Positions 34,853 through 43,813 of a stretch of 64,000 bases of DNA are shown in pieces. The translations under genes and the position numbers were made by a program. Position 1 is the first letter of the stretch. Every line of letters starts with the position of its first letter. The stretch is from Nocardia sp. NBC_01329. GTDB lineage: Bacteria > Actinomycetota > Actinomycetes > Mycobacteriales > Mycobacteriaceae. The DNA lies in NCBI RefSeq assembly GCF_035956715.1, contig NZ_CP108381.1, positions 5,922,001 to 5,986,000 of the forward strand, in the 5' to 3' direction. The notes under the pieces were generated by a model. The model saw only the letters and a list, made by a program, of their open reading frames with translations, searched no databases and was not told where the DNA came from.

Positions 34853-37444
34853 GTGGACTCGTTCAATCCCACCACCAAGACCCAGGCCGCGCTGACTGCC
34901 GCGTTGCAGGCAGCCTCGGCCGCCGGTAACCCGGAGATCCGGCCGGCCCATCTGCTGGTGGCACTGCTGGACCAGACCGACGGTATCGCCGCCCCCTTGC
35001 TGAAAGCCGTGGGTACCGATCCCGCCACGGTGCGCCGCGAGGCACAGGACATCGTCGACCGGCTGCCGCGCGCCTCCGGCGCCACCACCACTCCGCAACT
35101 GGGCCGCGAAGCGTTGGCCGCGATCACCGCGGCCCAGCATCTGGCCACCGAACTCGGTGACGAGTACGTCTCCACCGAGCATGTGATGGTCGGCCTGGCC
35201 TCCGGCGATACCGACATCACCATGTTGCTCGAGAAATACGGCGCCACCGCCGCGGCGCTGCGTGAAGCTTTCACCGCGGTGCGCGGCACCGCCCGGGTCA
35301 GCAGCCCTGACCCGGAGGGCAGCTACCAGGCGCTGGAGAAGTACTCCACCGATCTCACCGACGCCGCGCGCGCCGGAAAGCTGGATCCGGTGATCGGCCG
35401 CGATACCGAGATCCGCCGGGTGGTTCAGGTGCTTTCCCGGCGTACCAAGAACAATCCCGTGCTCATCGGTGAACCGGGTGTCGGCAAGACGGCGATCGTC
35501 GAGGGCTTGGCCCAACGCATCATCGCGGGCGATGTACCGGAGTCGCTGCGCGGTAAATCCGTCATTTCGCTCGACCTGGGCGCGATGGTGGCGGGCGCGA
35601 AGTATCGCGGTGAGTTCGAGGAACGGCTCAAAGCCGTGCTGGAGGAGATCAAGTCCAGTGCCGGGCAGATCATCACCTTCATCGACGAGTTGCACACCAT
35701 TGTCGGCGCGGGCGCGACCGGCGAATCCGCGATGGATGCCGGGAACATGATCAAGCCGATGCTGGCCCGTGGTGAACTGCGGCTCGTCGGCGCCACCACG
35801 CTCGACGAGTATCGGCAACACATCGAAAAGGACGCGGCATTGGAACGCCGCTTCCAGCAGGTGATGGTCGGTGAACCCTCGGTGGAGGACACCGTGGGCA
35901 TCCTGCGCGGTATCAAGGAACGCTACGAGGTGCACCACGGTGTGCGGATCACCGACTCCGCGCTGGTGTCGGCGGCCACGCTGTCGGACCGCTACATCAC
36001 CTCCCGGTTCCTGCCCGACAAGGCGATCGACCTGGTCGACGAGGCGGCGTCGCGGCTGCGGATGGAGATCGACTCCCGGCCGGTGGAGATCGACGAGGTC
36101 GAACGCGCGGTGCGGCGGCTCGAGATCGAAGAGGTCGCGCTCACCAAGGAGACCGACGAGGCATCGAAACAGCGGCTGGAGAAACTGCGCGCCGAACTCG
36201 CCGACGACCGGGAGAAGCTCAACCAGCTCACCACCCGCTGGCAGAACGAGAAGACGGCGATCGATCAGGTCCGCGTGCTCAAAGAGCAGCTCGAGACTTT
36301 GCGCGGTGAATCCGACCGCGCTGAGCGCGACGGAGATCTGGGCAAGGCCGCGGAACTGCGGTACGGCCGCATCCCGACGCTGGAGAAGCAACTCGCCGAG
36401 GCCGAGGAGGTCTCCGGGGCGGCCGCCGACGGTGAGGTCATGCTCAAGGAAGAGGTCGGCCCGGACGATATCGCCGAGGTGATCTCGGCGTGGACCGGGA
36501 TCCAGGTGGGCCGGTTGCTCGAGGGCGAGACCGAGAAGCTGCTGCGGATGGAATCCGAACTCGCCCGCCGCGTGGTCGGGCAGAACGACGCGGTGCGAGC
36601 GGTATCCGACGCGGTGCGGCGGGCGCGCGCCGGAGTCGCGGATCCGAATCGGCCGACCGGCTCGTTCCTGTTCGTCGGTCCCACCGGTGTCGGTAAGACC
36701 GAGCTCGCCAAAGCGTTGGCGGACTTCTTGTTCGACGACGAACGCGCGATGGTCCGCATCGATATGAGTGAGTACAGCGAGAAGCACGCGGTCGCCCGCC
36801 TGGTCGGCGCTCCGCCCGGATATGTCGGTTACGACCAGGGCGGCCAGCTCACCGAAGCGGTGCGGCGGCGGCCCTACACGGTGGTTCTGTTCGACGAGAT
36901 CGAGAAGGCGCACCCCGATGTCTTCGACATTCTGCTCGCCGTGCTCGACGAGGGCAGGCTCACCGACGGCCAGGGCCGGACGGTGGACTTCCGCAACACC
37001 ATCCTGATCCTGACCTCGAACCTGGGTGCCGGCGCCGACGCGGAGTTCGTGATGAACGCGGTACGCGCCGCGTTCAAACCGGAGTTCCTGAACCGGCTCG
37101 ACGATGTGGTGATGTTCCAGGCCCTCGACGAGGACCAGCTCGCGCACGTCGTGGATATTCAGCTCGACCAGTTGCAGCGGCGGCTCGCGCAGCGGCGGCT
37201 GACCCTCGAGGTGAGCGATTCGGCGCGGTTCTGGCTGGCGGTACGCGGCTACGACCCGGTATACGGCGCCCGCCCGTTGCGGCGCCTGATCCAGCAGTCG
37301 ATCGGCGACACGCTCGCCAAGGAACTGCTGTCCGGGAAGGTCACCGACGGCGATACCGTCGAGGTGGCCGTCACGCCGGACGGCGACGGCCTCGTCGTCG
37401 GTCGCCGCGACCGCGACCCCACCGCCGTCACCGCGGGTCCGTAA
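34853..37444 (+). CDS. clpB: ATP-dependent disaggregase ClpB
   Basis: GTG 34853 (VDSFNPTTKTQAALTAA) is chosen because GGAAGG is ahead and the beginning equals that of other actinobacterial ClpB; the frame stays open 30 bases further up. The 863-residue protein has the N-domain (1-145), NBD1 (Walker A GEPGVGKT near 206), the M-domain coiled coil (about 400-520), NBD2 (Walker A GPTGVGKT near 609; FDEIEKAHPDVFD) and the arginine-finger region GARPLRRLIQ. It extracts proteins from aggregates with DnaK/DnaJ/GrpE. Promoter elements tie it to HspR and a stress sigma factor. Confidence 0.98.
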   Translation: MDSFNPTTKTQAALTAALQAASAAGNPEIRPAHLLVALLDQTDGIAAPLLKAVGTDPATVRREAQDIVDRLPRASGATTTPQLGREALAAITAAQHLATELGDEYVSTEHVMVGLASGDTDITMLLEKYGATAAALREAFTAVRGTARVSSPDPEGSYQALEKYSTDLTDAARAGKLDPVIGRDTEIRRVVQVLSRRTKNNPVLIGEPGVGKTAIVEGLAQRIIAGDVPESLRGKSVISLDLGAMVAGAKYRGEFEERLKAVLEEIKSSAGQIITFIDELHTIVGAGATGESAMDAGNMIKPMLARGELRLVGATTLDEYRQHIEKDAALERRFQQVMVGEPSVEDTVGILRGIKERYEVHHGVRITDSALVSAATLSDRYITSRFLPDKAIDLVDEAASRLRMEIDSRPVEIDEVERAVRRLEIEEVALTKETDEASKQRLEKLRAELADDREKLNQLTTRWQNEKTAIDQVRVLKEQLETLRGESDRAERDGDLGKAAELRYGRIPTLEKQLAEAEEVSGAAADGEVMLKEEVGPDDIAEVISAWTGIQVGRLLEGETEKLLRMESELARRVVGQNDAVRAVSDAVRRARAGVADPNRPTGSFLFVGPTGVGKTELAKALADFLFDDERAMVRIDMSEYSEKHAVARLVGAPPGYVGYDQGGQLTEAVRRRPYTVVLFDEIEKAHPDVFDILLAVLDEGRLTDGQGRTVDFRNTILILTSNLGAGADAEFVMNAVRAAFKPEFLNRLDDVVMFQALDEDQLAHVVDIQLDQLQRRLAQRRLTLEVSDSARFWLAVRGYDPVYGARPLRRLIQQSIGDTLAKELLSGKVTDGDTVEVAVTPDGDGLVVGRRDRDPTAVTAGP

Positions 37445-37571
37445 CCGGGCCGTATCACCCGAAGACGGCATCGCCTCGTCTCCATCGCTGTCGTGAGTAC
37501 CGGTCCCGGGTGTTCGCCCGGGGCCGGTTCGGCCACCGGGCACCGCTGCCGGCGTTGTAAGTGGATCGCCG

Positions 37572-37916
37572 GCATGGTCGCGGTGAAGGCTGGGGTGCGC
37601 CGAGGTTCGCAGGGGTGGGTTTTGTGGGCGGTTCGTCGCATGTCGACGTGCATGGCCGCAGTGAAGGCTGGGGTGCGCCGAGGTTCGCAGGGGTGGGTTT
37701 TGTGGGCGGTTTGTCGGGCTGCGGACGCGCATGGCCGCAGCGAAGGCGAAGGTACGCCGAGGTTCGCAGGGGTGGGTTTTGTGGGCGGTTTGTCGGGCTG
37801 CGGACGCGCACGGCCGCAGCGAAGGCGAAGGTACGCCGAGGTTCGCAGGGGTGGGTTTTGTGGGCGGATTGTCGGGCTGCGGACGCGCACGGCCGCAGCG
37901 AAGGCGAAGGTACGCA
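37572..37916 (+). repeat. tandem array of a 79-bp unit (4 full + 1 partial)
   Basis: Units begin at 37572, 37650, 37729, 37808 and 37887 (periods 78, 79, 79, 79). Each full unit contains CGAGGTTCGCAGGGGTGGG and TTTTGTGGGCGG, and units two to five share the ending GAAGGTACGC. The last unit is cut after about 30 bp and its TACGC leads straight into TACGCT, the -10 of the next gene. Homogeneity is highest in units three to five. Long frames run through the array in both directions but reflect the lack of stops and have no start or motif. Confidence 0.9.
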
Positions 37917-37929
37917 TACGCTGGTTGGC

Positions 37930-38709
37930 ATGACCAACCCGAACGATCCCTGGGCGAGGCGGCCGGACGACGATCCGACGCAGCACCTGGGTCAGCCGGG
38001 CGAATCGGCCACCGAGAAGCTGTCCACCGGCTACGGCCAGGCAGGTTACGGAGAGTCGACGACGGCGTATCCGGGCAACGATCCCTACGGCGGCTGGGGG
38101 CCGGGTCCGAACCCTACCCGGGAGATGCCGGCCTATCCGGGCGGTGCCTATGAGAGTCCGTGGGGTGGTTACGGGCCGCCGGGGCAGGTGCCACCCGGTC
38201 AGGCGCCGCCGGGGCCGCCCCGCCCGCCGAAGAAGAACGGGATGTGGATCGGCGTCGTGGTCGCGGTGATCGTGTTGATCGGGCTCGCCGGTATCGCTGC
38301 GGGGATGCTCTTCGGCGGCGACGACTCCGATACCACCGCGAGTGACACCACGACCAGCAGCCGCCCGACGGGTCGCGGGCTGCCGGCCGATCCGGGTGAT
38401 TCGGGGCCCGGGATCCCGGGCTTGCCCGGTGCGCCGGATCTGCCCGATACCGGAGACGCGGAGGCCGGTGGCACCACCATGGGCACTATCAGCGCCAACT
38501 CCGGCGGTACTCTGACCATCAGCACGCTCACCGGTAGCGAGGTCACGGTGCACACCACCGCGTCCACCCAGGTGATTTCGCTGGCCGGGACCACTGTCGA
38601 CGCTCTGCCGACCGGGGACCTGGTGATCGTGCAGGGCCAGAAGAGCCCGGACGGATCAATCCAGGCCGATGTCATCATCAGTACTGCCCTCGAAGGGGGC
38701 GGCCGATGA
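37930..38709 (+). CDS. single-pass membrane protein with outer DUF5666-like domain
   Basis: ATG 37930 follows TACGCT (37917-37922) after 7 nt, leaderless. The 259-residue protein has a cytoplasmic Pro/Gly/Tyr-rich N-terminus of about 100 residues (PGQVPPGQAPPGPPRPPKK), one membrane helix (MWIGVVVAVIVLIGLAGIAA), a Thr/Pro/Gly linker and a C-terminal beta domain (GTLTISTLTGSEVTVHTT, GDLVIVQGQKSPDGSIQA) like DUF5666. Such proteins are frequent in mycolata with no known role. Confidence 0.85.
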   Translation: MTNPNDPWARRPDDDPTQHLGQPGESATEKLSTGYGQAGYGESTTAYPGNDPYGGWGPGPNPTREMPAYPGGAYESPWGGYGPPGQVPPGQAPPGPPRPPKKNGMWIGVVVAVIVLIGLAGIAAGMLFGGDDSDTTASDTTTSSRPTGRGLPADPGDSGPGIPGLPGAPDLPDTGDAEAGGTTMGTISANSGGTLTISTLTGSEVTVHTTASTQVISLAGTTVDALPTGDLVIVQGQKSPDGSIQADVIISTALEGGGR

Positions 38710-38773
38710 AAAACCGCGGCGCGCAGTGTGGGTGCCCGGCATTACGCCGGGCGGGTCGATAGGCTAGGCGACG

Positions 38774-39805
38774 ATGACGGCAATGTGGTTCGGGCTGGCG
38801 GCAATCACCCTCGCGGGTGCGATCGTGCTGCTCTACTTCGACCGGCGACAGCGGCAGCGGACCGGTCACGCGCGCCAGGTGTGGGCGAAAGCCCAGGGAT
38901 ACACCTATGTGTCGGTGGAACCGGCGCTCGCTTCGACGTGGCGGCGCGGTGCGCTGGCCAAACTCGGCTACCTCACCGCGGTCGACGTGGTGACCGGTAT
39001 CCGCAAGGGCGAGAAATTCGTACTGCTGGATCTCGAGGATTCCGCGACCCTGGTCGCCGTTCGCCGGCAGATCGGTTCGGATATCGATGTCGATATGCGG
39101 CTCAAGACGATGAACCCGCCCAAGGACGCCGATCTCGAACTGCTCGGCGCCATCGGCGATCGCGTCGTTTTCGCGACCAATCCCGAAATCGCACGGCATG
39201 CCGTCGATCAGCGGATGGTCGCGTTCATCGAATCGCTGGCCGATACCGTGCAGATGCTGTGGAGTGAGGGCAACTGGACCCTCGGGATGCTCCCCGTCGG
39301 AACCGCGGCCAAGGATTGGGAGACGGGTATCGACGCCGTCCTGCGGCTGTCGGGTCTGCTGCACGTGCTGCCGCCGGTCACCGAACCCGGCTCCGACGAA
39401 CCCGAATCCGGCGACCCGCGTCCGCGGGCCCGAATCCGCTCGGCCGAATACGACGACGCCGATGCCCGGGACGAGGACTACGACGACTACGAGGACGACG
39501 ACCGTGACGACGGTCGCTACGGTCGCCCGGTGCCCAATGTCCGTTACCGCCAGGACGATCCGGCGGATCTCGACGAGCCCGGCCGGCGCGAATCCGACGG
39601 TGGCGACGCCGCGCCGCGGCGGCCGAGCCTGGCCGTGGTGCCCGACGCCCGGACGGTGAACCGGTCGGCGCGCTCTGAACCCGAGCGTGATTCGGGCCCA
39701 CGCGAGCGCCGCGAACCCGCTCCCGGCGACGACCAGGAGCCGCGTCAGCCCGGCGGCCCCTTCCATCCGGGGTTCCGCCCCTACCAGGGTCCGGTACCGC
39801 AGTAG
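38774..39805 (+). CDS. conserved membrane-anchored protein upstream of pyrE
   Basis: The 343-residue protein has an N-terminal membrane helix (MWFGLAAITLAGAIVLLYF), a folded domain to about residue 210 (WAKAQGYTYVSVEPALAS, RRQIGSDIDVDMRLKTMNPP) and a disordered Asp/Glu/Arg-rich tail of 130 residues (DEDYDDYEDDDRDDGRY). The ATG follows TAGGCT after 8 nt. It corresponds by position to the conserved secreted or membrane protein between clpB and pyrE in M. tuberculosis. Function is unknown. Confidence 0.8.
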   Translation: MTAMWFGLAAITLAGAIVLLYFDRRQRQRTGHARQVWAKAQGYTYVSVEPALASTWRRGALAKLGYLTAVDVVTGIRKGEKFVLLDLEDSATLVAVRRQIGSDIDVDMRLKTMNPPKDADLELLGAIGDRVVFATNPEIARHAVDQRMVAFIESLADTVQMLWSEGNWTLGMLPVGTAAKDWETGIDAVLRLSGLLHVLPPVTEPGSDEPESGDPRPRARIRSAEYDDADARDEDYDDYEDDDRDDGRYGRPVPNVRYRQDDPADLDEPGRRESDGGDAAPRRPSLAVVPDARTVNRSARSEPERDSGPRERREPAPGDDQEPRQPGGPFHPGFRPYQGPVPQ

Positions 39806-39820
39806 GTTTCTCGATACGCA

Positions 39821-39852
39821 CTCCGCGCGACCTGCGACAACTCCGCGCGGAG
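39821..39852 (+). terminator. hairpin between membrane-protein gene and pyrE
   Basis: CTCCGCGCG and CGCGCGGAG form a 9-bp stem with a 14-nt loop, followed by a second small hairpin CCTGC-TTC-GCAGG (39864-39876). They may end the upstream transcript or form part of a pyrE leader. Confidence 0.55.
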
Positions 39853-39938
39853 CGCCCCCGTATCCTGCTTCGCAGGGCGCCGCAGCATGCGCCGGGACAT
39901 TACTGCCGTGACTCGCCTACGTGGGCGGAAGGACACCG

Positions 39939-40487
39939 ATGATCGACCAGGCAACGACCGACCGGGACGCTTTGGCCGGGCTGGTGCGCGATTTAGCTGT
40001 CGTGCACGGCAAGGTGACGCTGTCCTCGGGCAACGAGGCCGACTACTACGTCGACCTACGCCGGGCGACCCTGCACCACCGGGCCGGTCCGCTGATCGGC
40101 AAACTGCTGCGCGAACTCGTCGCCGACTGGGAATTCGACGCCGTCGGCGGACTCACCATGGGCGCCGACCCGGTAGCCCTGGCTGTTATGCACGCCCCGG
40201 GCCGGCCGATCGATGCGTTCGTGGTCCGCAAGGCGGCGAAAACCCACGGGATGCAACGGCAGATCGAGGGCCCCGATGTGGTCGGCAGACGCGTATTGGT
40301 GGTCGAGGACACCACGACCACCGGTAATTCCCCGTTGACCGCGGTTCGCGCGCTGCGCGACGCCGGCGCGACAGTGGTCGGAGTGGCCACGGTGGTGGAC
40401 CGGGAAACCGGCGCCGACCGGGTGATCGCCGATGAAGGTCTCGAATATCGCTCCATTCTGAGCCTCGAGGACCTCGAGCTGAGCTGA
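39939..40487 (+). CDS. pyrE: orotate phosphoribosyltransferase
   Basis: ATG 39939 has GGAAGG 6 nt ahead; a GTG 18 bases upstream lacks this. The 182-residue protein has the OPRTase features: LSSGNEADYYVDLRR, GGLTMGADPVALAV, the flexible catalytic loop VVRKAAKTHGMQRQIEG and the PRPP-binding motif RVLVVEDTTTTGNSPLTAV (VEDVTTTGGS in most members). It condenses orotate with PRPP to OMP in pyrimidine synthesis. It stands alone, away from other pyr genes, as in mycobacteria. Confidence 0.95.
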   Translation: MIDQATTDRDALAGLVRDLAVVHGKVTLSSGNEADYYVDLRRATLHHRAGPLIGKLLRELVADWEFDAVGGLTMGADPVALAVMHAPGRPIDAFVVRKAAKTHGMQRQIEGPDVVGRRVLVVEDTTTTGNSPLTAVRALRDAGATVVGVATVVDRETGADRVIADEGLEYRSILSLEDLELS

Positions 40488-40585
40488 ACGCCGCTGCTCG
40501 ATCCCGGCGGGCTGTACACCGGTCCGTCCCGCTCGGCTAGCCTGAGAATCCGTCAGTACTGCAAGTGAAGGGTCGTGGAGTCGTG

Positions 40586-41641
40586 GTGAGCATTGCCGGC
40601 AAGAAGGGGCACGACAACGTAGCAATGCTCGGAATCGGTGCCTACCGGCCGACGCGCGTGGTCAGCAATGACGAGGTGTGCGAGGTCCTGGATTCCACCG
40701 ATGAATGGATCTTCGAACGCAGCGGTATCCGCAACCGGCGCTGGATCAGCGGCGAAGAATCGCTGCGGTCCATCTCGGTGGCCGCGGGCCGCCGCGCCCT
40801 GCGCAACAGTGGTGTGGATCCCTCGCGCATCGGCGCCCTCATCCTGGCGACCTCCAGCTGGCCGATGCTCACCCCGCACGGCGCCCCGATCGTCGCCAGC
40901 GATCTGGGGATGAACGGTATCGCCGCCTTCGACCTGACCTCAGGATGCGGTGGTTTCGGCTATGGCCTCGGCGTCGCGACCGATATGATCCGCGCCGGAT
41001 CCGCCGAATACGTGCTGCTCATCGGGGCCGAAACCATGACCATCGGGATCGACCCGACCGACCGCGGTACGGCGTTCATCTTCGGTGACGGCGCCGGCGC
41101 GGTGGTGATCGGGCCGAGCGAGGAGAACGGTATCTCGCCCACGGTCTGGGGCAGCGACGGCGAGAACGCCGAGGCGATCAAACAGGACATCAATTTCGTC
41201 GACTACATGCAGCGGGCCCAGGACCTGCAGGGCACCGATCCGAAAGTGGAACCGGTCGGCCGGATGGCACTGCGGATGAAAGGCCCGCGGGTCTTCCGCT
41301 GGGCAGCGGTCACCCTGCCGCGCGCGCTGTCCACCGCGCTCGATGTGGCCGGGGTATCCAAGGAGGATATCGAGGTCTTCATCCCGCACCAGGCCAATGC
41401 CCGGATCAACGAGCTGATGAAGAAGAACCTGGGCCTGGCCGACGAAATCCCCATGGCGGGCGATATCGAGAACACCGGCAACACCTCCGCGGCCTCGATT
41501 CCGCTGGCCATGGAGGAGATGCTGGCCACCGGTAAGGCCAAGGGCGGTCAGCTGGCGTTGCTGCTCGGTTTCGGTGCCGGGTTGAGCTATGCGGGTCAGG
41601 TGGTCATCCTGCCGCCGGCGCCCGCCGAGTCGAGTCTGTAG
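40586..41641 (+). CDS. beta-ketoacyl-ACP synthase III-like enzyme
   Basis: Several GTG codons compete (40565, 40583, 40586); 40586 is chosen because GGAG lies about 6 nt upstream. The 351-residue thiolase-fold protein has the catalytic Cys121 in LTSGCGGFGYG, His in FIPHQANARI and Asn in NTGNTSAAS. It should condense an acyl-CoA with malonyl-ACP, starting a fatty-acid or polyketide-like chain. It is longer than E. coli FabH (317) and has an insertion around residues 195-225, so it may be a specialised KAS III rather than the housekeeping enzyme. Confidence 0.87.
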   Translation: MSIAGKKGHDNVAMLGIGAYRPTRVVSNDEVCEVLDSTDEWIFERSGIRNRRWISGEESLRSISVAAGRRALRNSGVDPSRIGALILATSSWPMLTPHGAPIVASDLGMNGIAAFDLTSGCGGFGYGLGVATDMIRAGSAEYVLLIGAETMTIGIDPTDRGTAFIFGDGAGAVVIGPSEENGISPTVWGSDGENAEAIKQDINFVDYMQRAQDLQGTDPKVEPVGRMALRMKGPRVFRWAAVTLPRALSTALDVAGVSKEDIEVFIPHQANARINELMKKNLGLADEIPMAGDIENTGNTSAASIPLAMEEMLATGKAKGGQLALLLGFGAGLSYAGQVVILPPAPAESSL

Positions 41642-41643
41642 AG

Positions 41644-42405
41644 ATGCGTGCGCTGCGGGTCGGGTTCGTCGCCGCCGCCACGGTGACGGTGGCGGGTGCG
41701 CTGACCGGTCGCGAGCGCTGGCAGTGGGCGGCCAAACCGCTGATGATGCCGCTGCTCGCGGCCGATATCGCCACCAGTGGTGCCGATATCGCCCCCGGTG
41801 ACCGGGCCCTGCTGTTGAGTTCACTCGGCGCCGCCACGGTCGGGGATGTGCTGCTCATCGACCCCGACGACGATCGTCGGCTCATCGCCGGGGCTTCGTC
41901 GTTCGCCGTGATGCAAACGGGGTACGCGGTGCTGTGGTGGCGTCACGGTGCGCGCCCGGCGCTCGCGGTGGCGCTGCCGCGGGTGCTGGCCTGGGCGGGT
42001 GCCGCCGCGTTGCTGCGTGCCAAGGCTCCGGTGCTCGCGGCACCGCTGAGCGCCTATGGTGCGACACTGGGCAGCGCGGCCGTGCTGGCCTCCGATCCGG
42101 CACTTGCCCCGGACGCAGACAGTGTTGCGGGGCTGAACATTCCGGGCGCCGATCCGCGCAGTCGCCTGGGAGTGGGTGCGCTGCTGTTCACGGTGTCCGA
42201 CGGTCTGATCGTTCTGCGGCGGCTCTTCGCGCGCGGCGAGCGGTCGCGGCGGGTGATCGAAGGAGTGATCCTGGCGACCTACGGTGCCGCGCAGTTCCTA
42301 CTGGCCGATCCGGGCGCACATATCCGGGATCGGACCGGTGCCGCTGGGCACGAACGGATTTCCGCTGGTCGCTCCCGGAGCCGGCCCGATACGATCCACC
42401 CATGA
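41644..42405 (+). CDS. YhhN/TMEM86 family membrane protein (lysoplasmalogenase-like)
   Basis: It starts 2 bases after the FabH-like stop. The 253-residue protein has about seven to eight short hydrophobic helices with the family motifs AAKPLMMPLL, ATVGDVLLIDPDD (corresponding to the conserved GDxxL) and GALLFTVSDGLIVL. Eukaryotic TMEM86 members cleave the vinyl ether of lysoplasmalogens; the bacterial role is not established. The Arg/Ser-rich last 30 residues may be unimportant, as they contain the promoter of the following gene, which overlaps it by 4 bases. Confidence 0.85.
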   Translation: MRALRVGFVAAATVTVAGALTGRERWQWAAKPLMMPLLAADIATSGADIAPGDRALLLSSLGAATVGDVLLIDPDDDRRLIAGASSFAVMQTGYAVLWWRHGARPALAVALPRVLAWAGAAALLRAKAPVLAAPLSAYGATLGSAAVLASDPALAPDADSVAGLNIPGADPRSRLGVGALLFTVSDGLIVLRRLFARGERSRRVIEGVILATYGAAQFLLADPGAHIRDRTGAAGHERISAGRSRSRPDTIHP

Positions 42406-42716
42406 GCTACCCGCCGCCCGCGTACGGATACCCGGCGTACGGCCCGCCACCCGAACACCCGCAAGCGACCACGGTGCTGATCCTCGGCATTGTCGGGATG
42501 ATGTTCTGCCAGATCTGTGCCCCGTTCGCATGGATTCTGGGACGCCGGGCGCTCAACGAGATCGACGCGTCCGGTGGCACCGTCGGCGGCCGCAGCAATG
42601 TGATGGTGGGCTACGTACTGGGCATCATCGGCTCGGTGCTGCTGATCCTGATGGTGCTCGGAATCATCGCCTACATCGTGCTCATCGTCGTACTGGTGGG
42701 TTCCAGCTCTGCGTAG
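42402..42716 (+). CDS. small DUF4190-type membrane protein
   Basis: The ATG overlaps the previous stop (ATGA). TACGAT at 42390-42395, 6 nt upstream, could also drive it as a leaderless message. The 104-residue protein has a Pro/Tyr-rich beginning (PPPAYGYPAYGPPPEHP) and two membrane helices (VLILGIVGMMFCQICAPFAW and the C-terminal VLLILMVLGIIAYIVLIVVL) separated by the polar loop RRALNEIDASGG typical of DUF4190. Function unknown. Confidence 0.85.
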   Translation: MSYPPPAYGYPAYGPPPEHPQATTVLILGIVGMMFCQICAPFAWILGRRALNEIDASGGTVGGRSNVMVGYVLGIIGSVLLILMVLGIIAYIVLIVVLVGSSSA

Positions 42717-42727
42717 CTGTGTTTATT

Positions 42728-42748
42728 CGCCCCGCCTTCGGCGGGGCG
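42728..42748 (+). terminator. terminator after DUF4190 gene
   Basis: CGCCCCGCC-TTC-GGCGGGGCG, a perfect 9-bp stem with a 3-nt loop, begins 12 nt past the stop. Confidence 0.8.
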
Positions 42749-42870
42749 GGTCGGGGATCCGCTCGATACGCGTTCCGAAGATCAGCGACAAGCGAGCACT
42801 TCGCACAGTGGTAGGCCGACAAGGCGCACCACCCCAAACTCCCGCTCCCCCCGGATGGTCGACATCCACA

Positions 42871-42961
42871 GTCGGGGCCCGCCCCGGTTCTGGAGCGACA
42901 GAGTGAAGGAGCGCAGCGACTGAGCGCCGGAGTGAAGAACCGGGGTTAATAGGGCCCCGAC
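42871..42961. repeat. large imperfect inverted repeat (91 nt)
   Basis: GTCGGGGCCC (42871-42880) pairs with GGGCCCCGAC (42952-42961), and CCCCGGTTC (42882-42890) with GAACCGGGG (42937-42945), separated by a single base on one side and TTAATA on the other. The 46-nt apex contains GAGTGAAG twice (from 42901 and 42930) and several GAGCG steps. No gene overlaps it. It may be a REP-like or miniature element or a structured RNA. Confidence 0.65.
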
Positions 42962-43018
42962 CCGCGGCGCCGAAGGCGACGCCATCAACACAGCGGGTGC
43001 GTCGGTATCCGGTGCGGT

Positions 43019-43813
43019 TCACCAGGCGGTGGTGAGGTCCGCGTGCTGACGGATCCAGGTGTGCATGGCGATACCGGCTGCCACTCCCGCGTTGATACTG
43101 CGAGTGGAACCGAACTGCGCGATGGAGACCGTGAGTACCGCGGCGTCGCGGGCGCTTTCGGTGACACCCGGCCCCTCCTGTCCGAACAGCAGCAGGCAAC
43201 GTCGCGGCAATCGAACGGTTTCCAGCGGTACCGAGCCCGGGACGTTGTCCACCGCGACCACGCTCAGGTCCTCGGATCGGGCGAATTCCAGTAGTGCCTC
43301 GATATCGGAATGATGGGTGATGTGCTGGTAGCGGTCGGTGACCATGGCGCCGCGTCGGTTCCAGCGGCGGCGGCCGACGATATGCACCGCGCCGGCCGCG
43401 AACGCGTTCGCGGTGCGCACCACGGTGCCGATATTCGCGTCGTGCCCGAAGTTCTCGATGGCGACATGAAACGGGTGGCGGCGGCGGCGGTCGATATCGG
43501 CCACGATCGCTTCCCTGGTCCAGTAGCGGTAGGCGTCGACGACATTGCGGCGGTCGCCTTCGGCGAGTAGTACCGGATCGAATCGGTCGTCTTCCGGCGG
43601 CGGTCCGTCGTGCTCGGCCGTCCAGGGGCCGACGCCGTTCGGGTTCTCTCCCCATTCGGTCGGGCCGAGCCCCTGCTCAGAGTCCGGATCGGGATCGGTC
43701 GATTCCTGTCCCGCTGCCGACTCCGTGTCCTGGATACTCGCCGCGGCGGTCCCGGGGGTCCGGCCCTGGGTCGGGGCGGGGTTCGTATCGGCCGGTAGCG
43801 CTGGGTTGGTCAC
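43019..43813 (-). CDS. SpoU/TrmH-family RNA 2'-O-methyltransferase
   Basis: The 264-residue protein has a disordered acidic N-terminus of about 75 residues and a C-terminal SPOUT domain with the three motifs: NIGTVVRTANAF, LLLFGQEGPGV and SIAQFGSTRSINAGVAAGIA. These form the SAM-binding knot. The target (tRNA or rRNA) cannot be read from sequence. Its GTG follows TACGAT on the minus strand after 6 nt, a leaderless arrangement. A homologue lies near pyrE in M. tuberculosis. Confidence 0.92.
   Translation of the reverse strand: MTNPALPADTNPAPTQGRTPGTAAASIQDTESAAGQESTDPDPDSEQGLGPTEWGENPNGVGPWTAEHDGPPPEDDRFDPVLLAEGDRRNVVDAYRYWTREAIVADIDRRRRHPFHVAIENFGHDANIGTVVRTANAFAAGAVHIVGRRRWNRRGAMVTDRYQHITHHSDIEALLEFARSEDLSVVAVDNVPGSVPLETVRLPRRCLLLFGQEGPGVTESARDAAVLTVSIAQFGSTRSINAGVAAGIAMHTWIRQHADLTTAW

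Noticed and set aside
34835..37732. A 965-residue minus-strand frame opposite clpB
   Set aside because: Antisense shadow of clpB extended through the tandem repeat.
37572..37916. CRISPR array
   Set aside because: Units repeat over their whole length with no unique spacers, and no cas genes are nearby.
37455..37937. Repetitive protein encoded by the 79-bp array
   Set aside because: Because 78 and 79 are unequal multiples of three, units shift frame, there is no start with ribosome site, and both strands are open equally.
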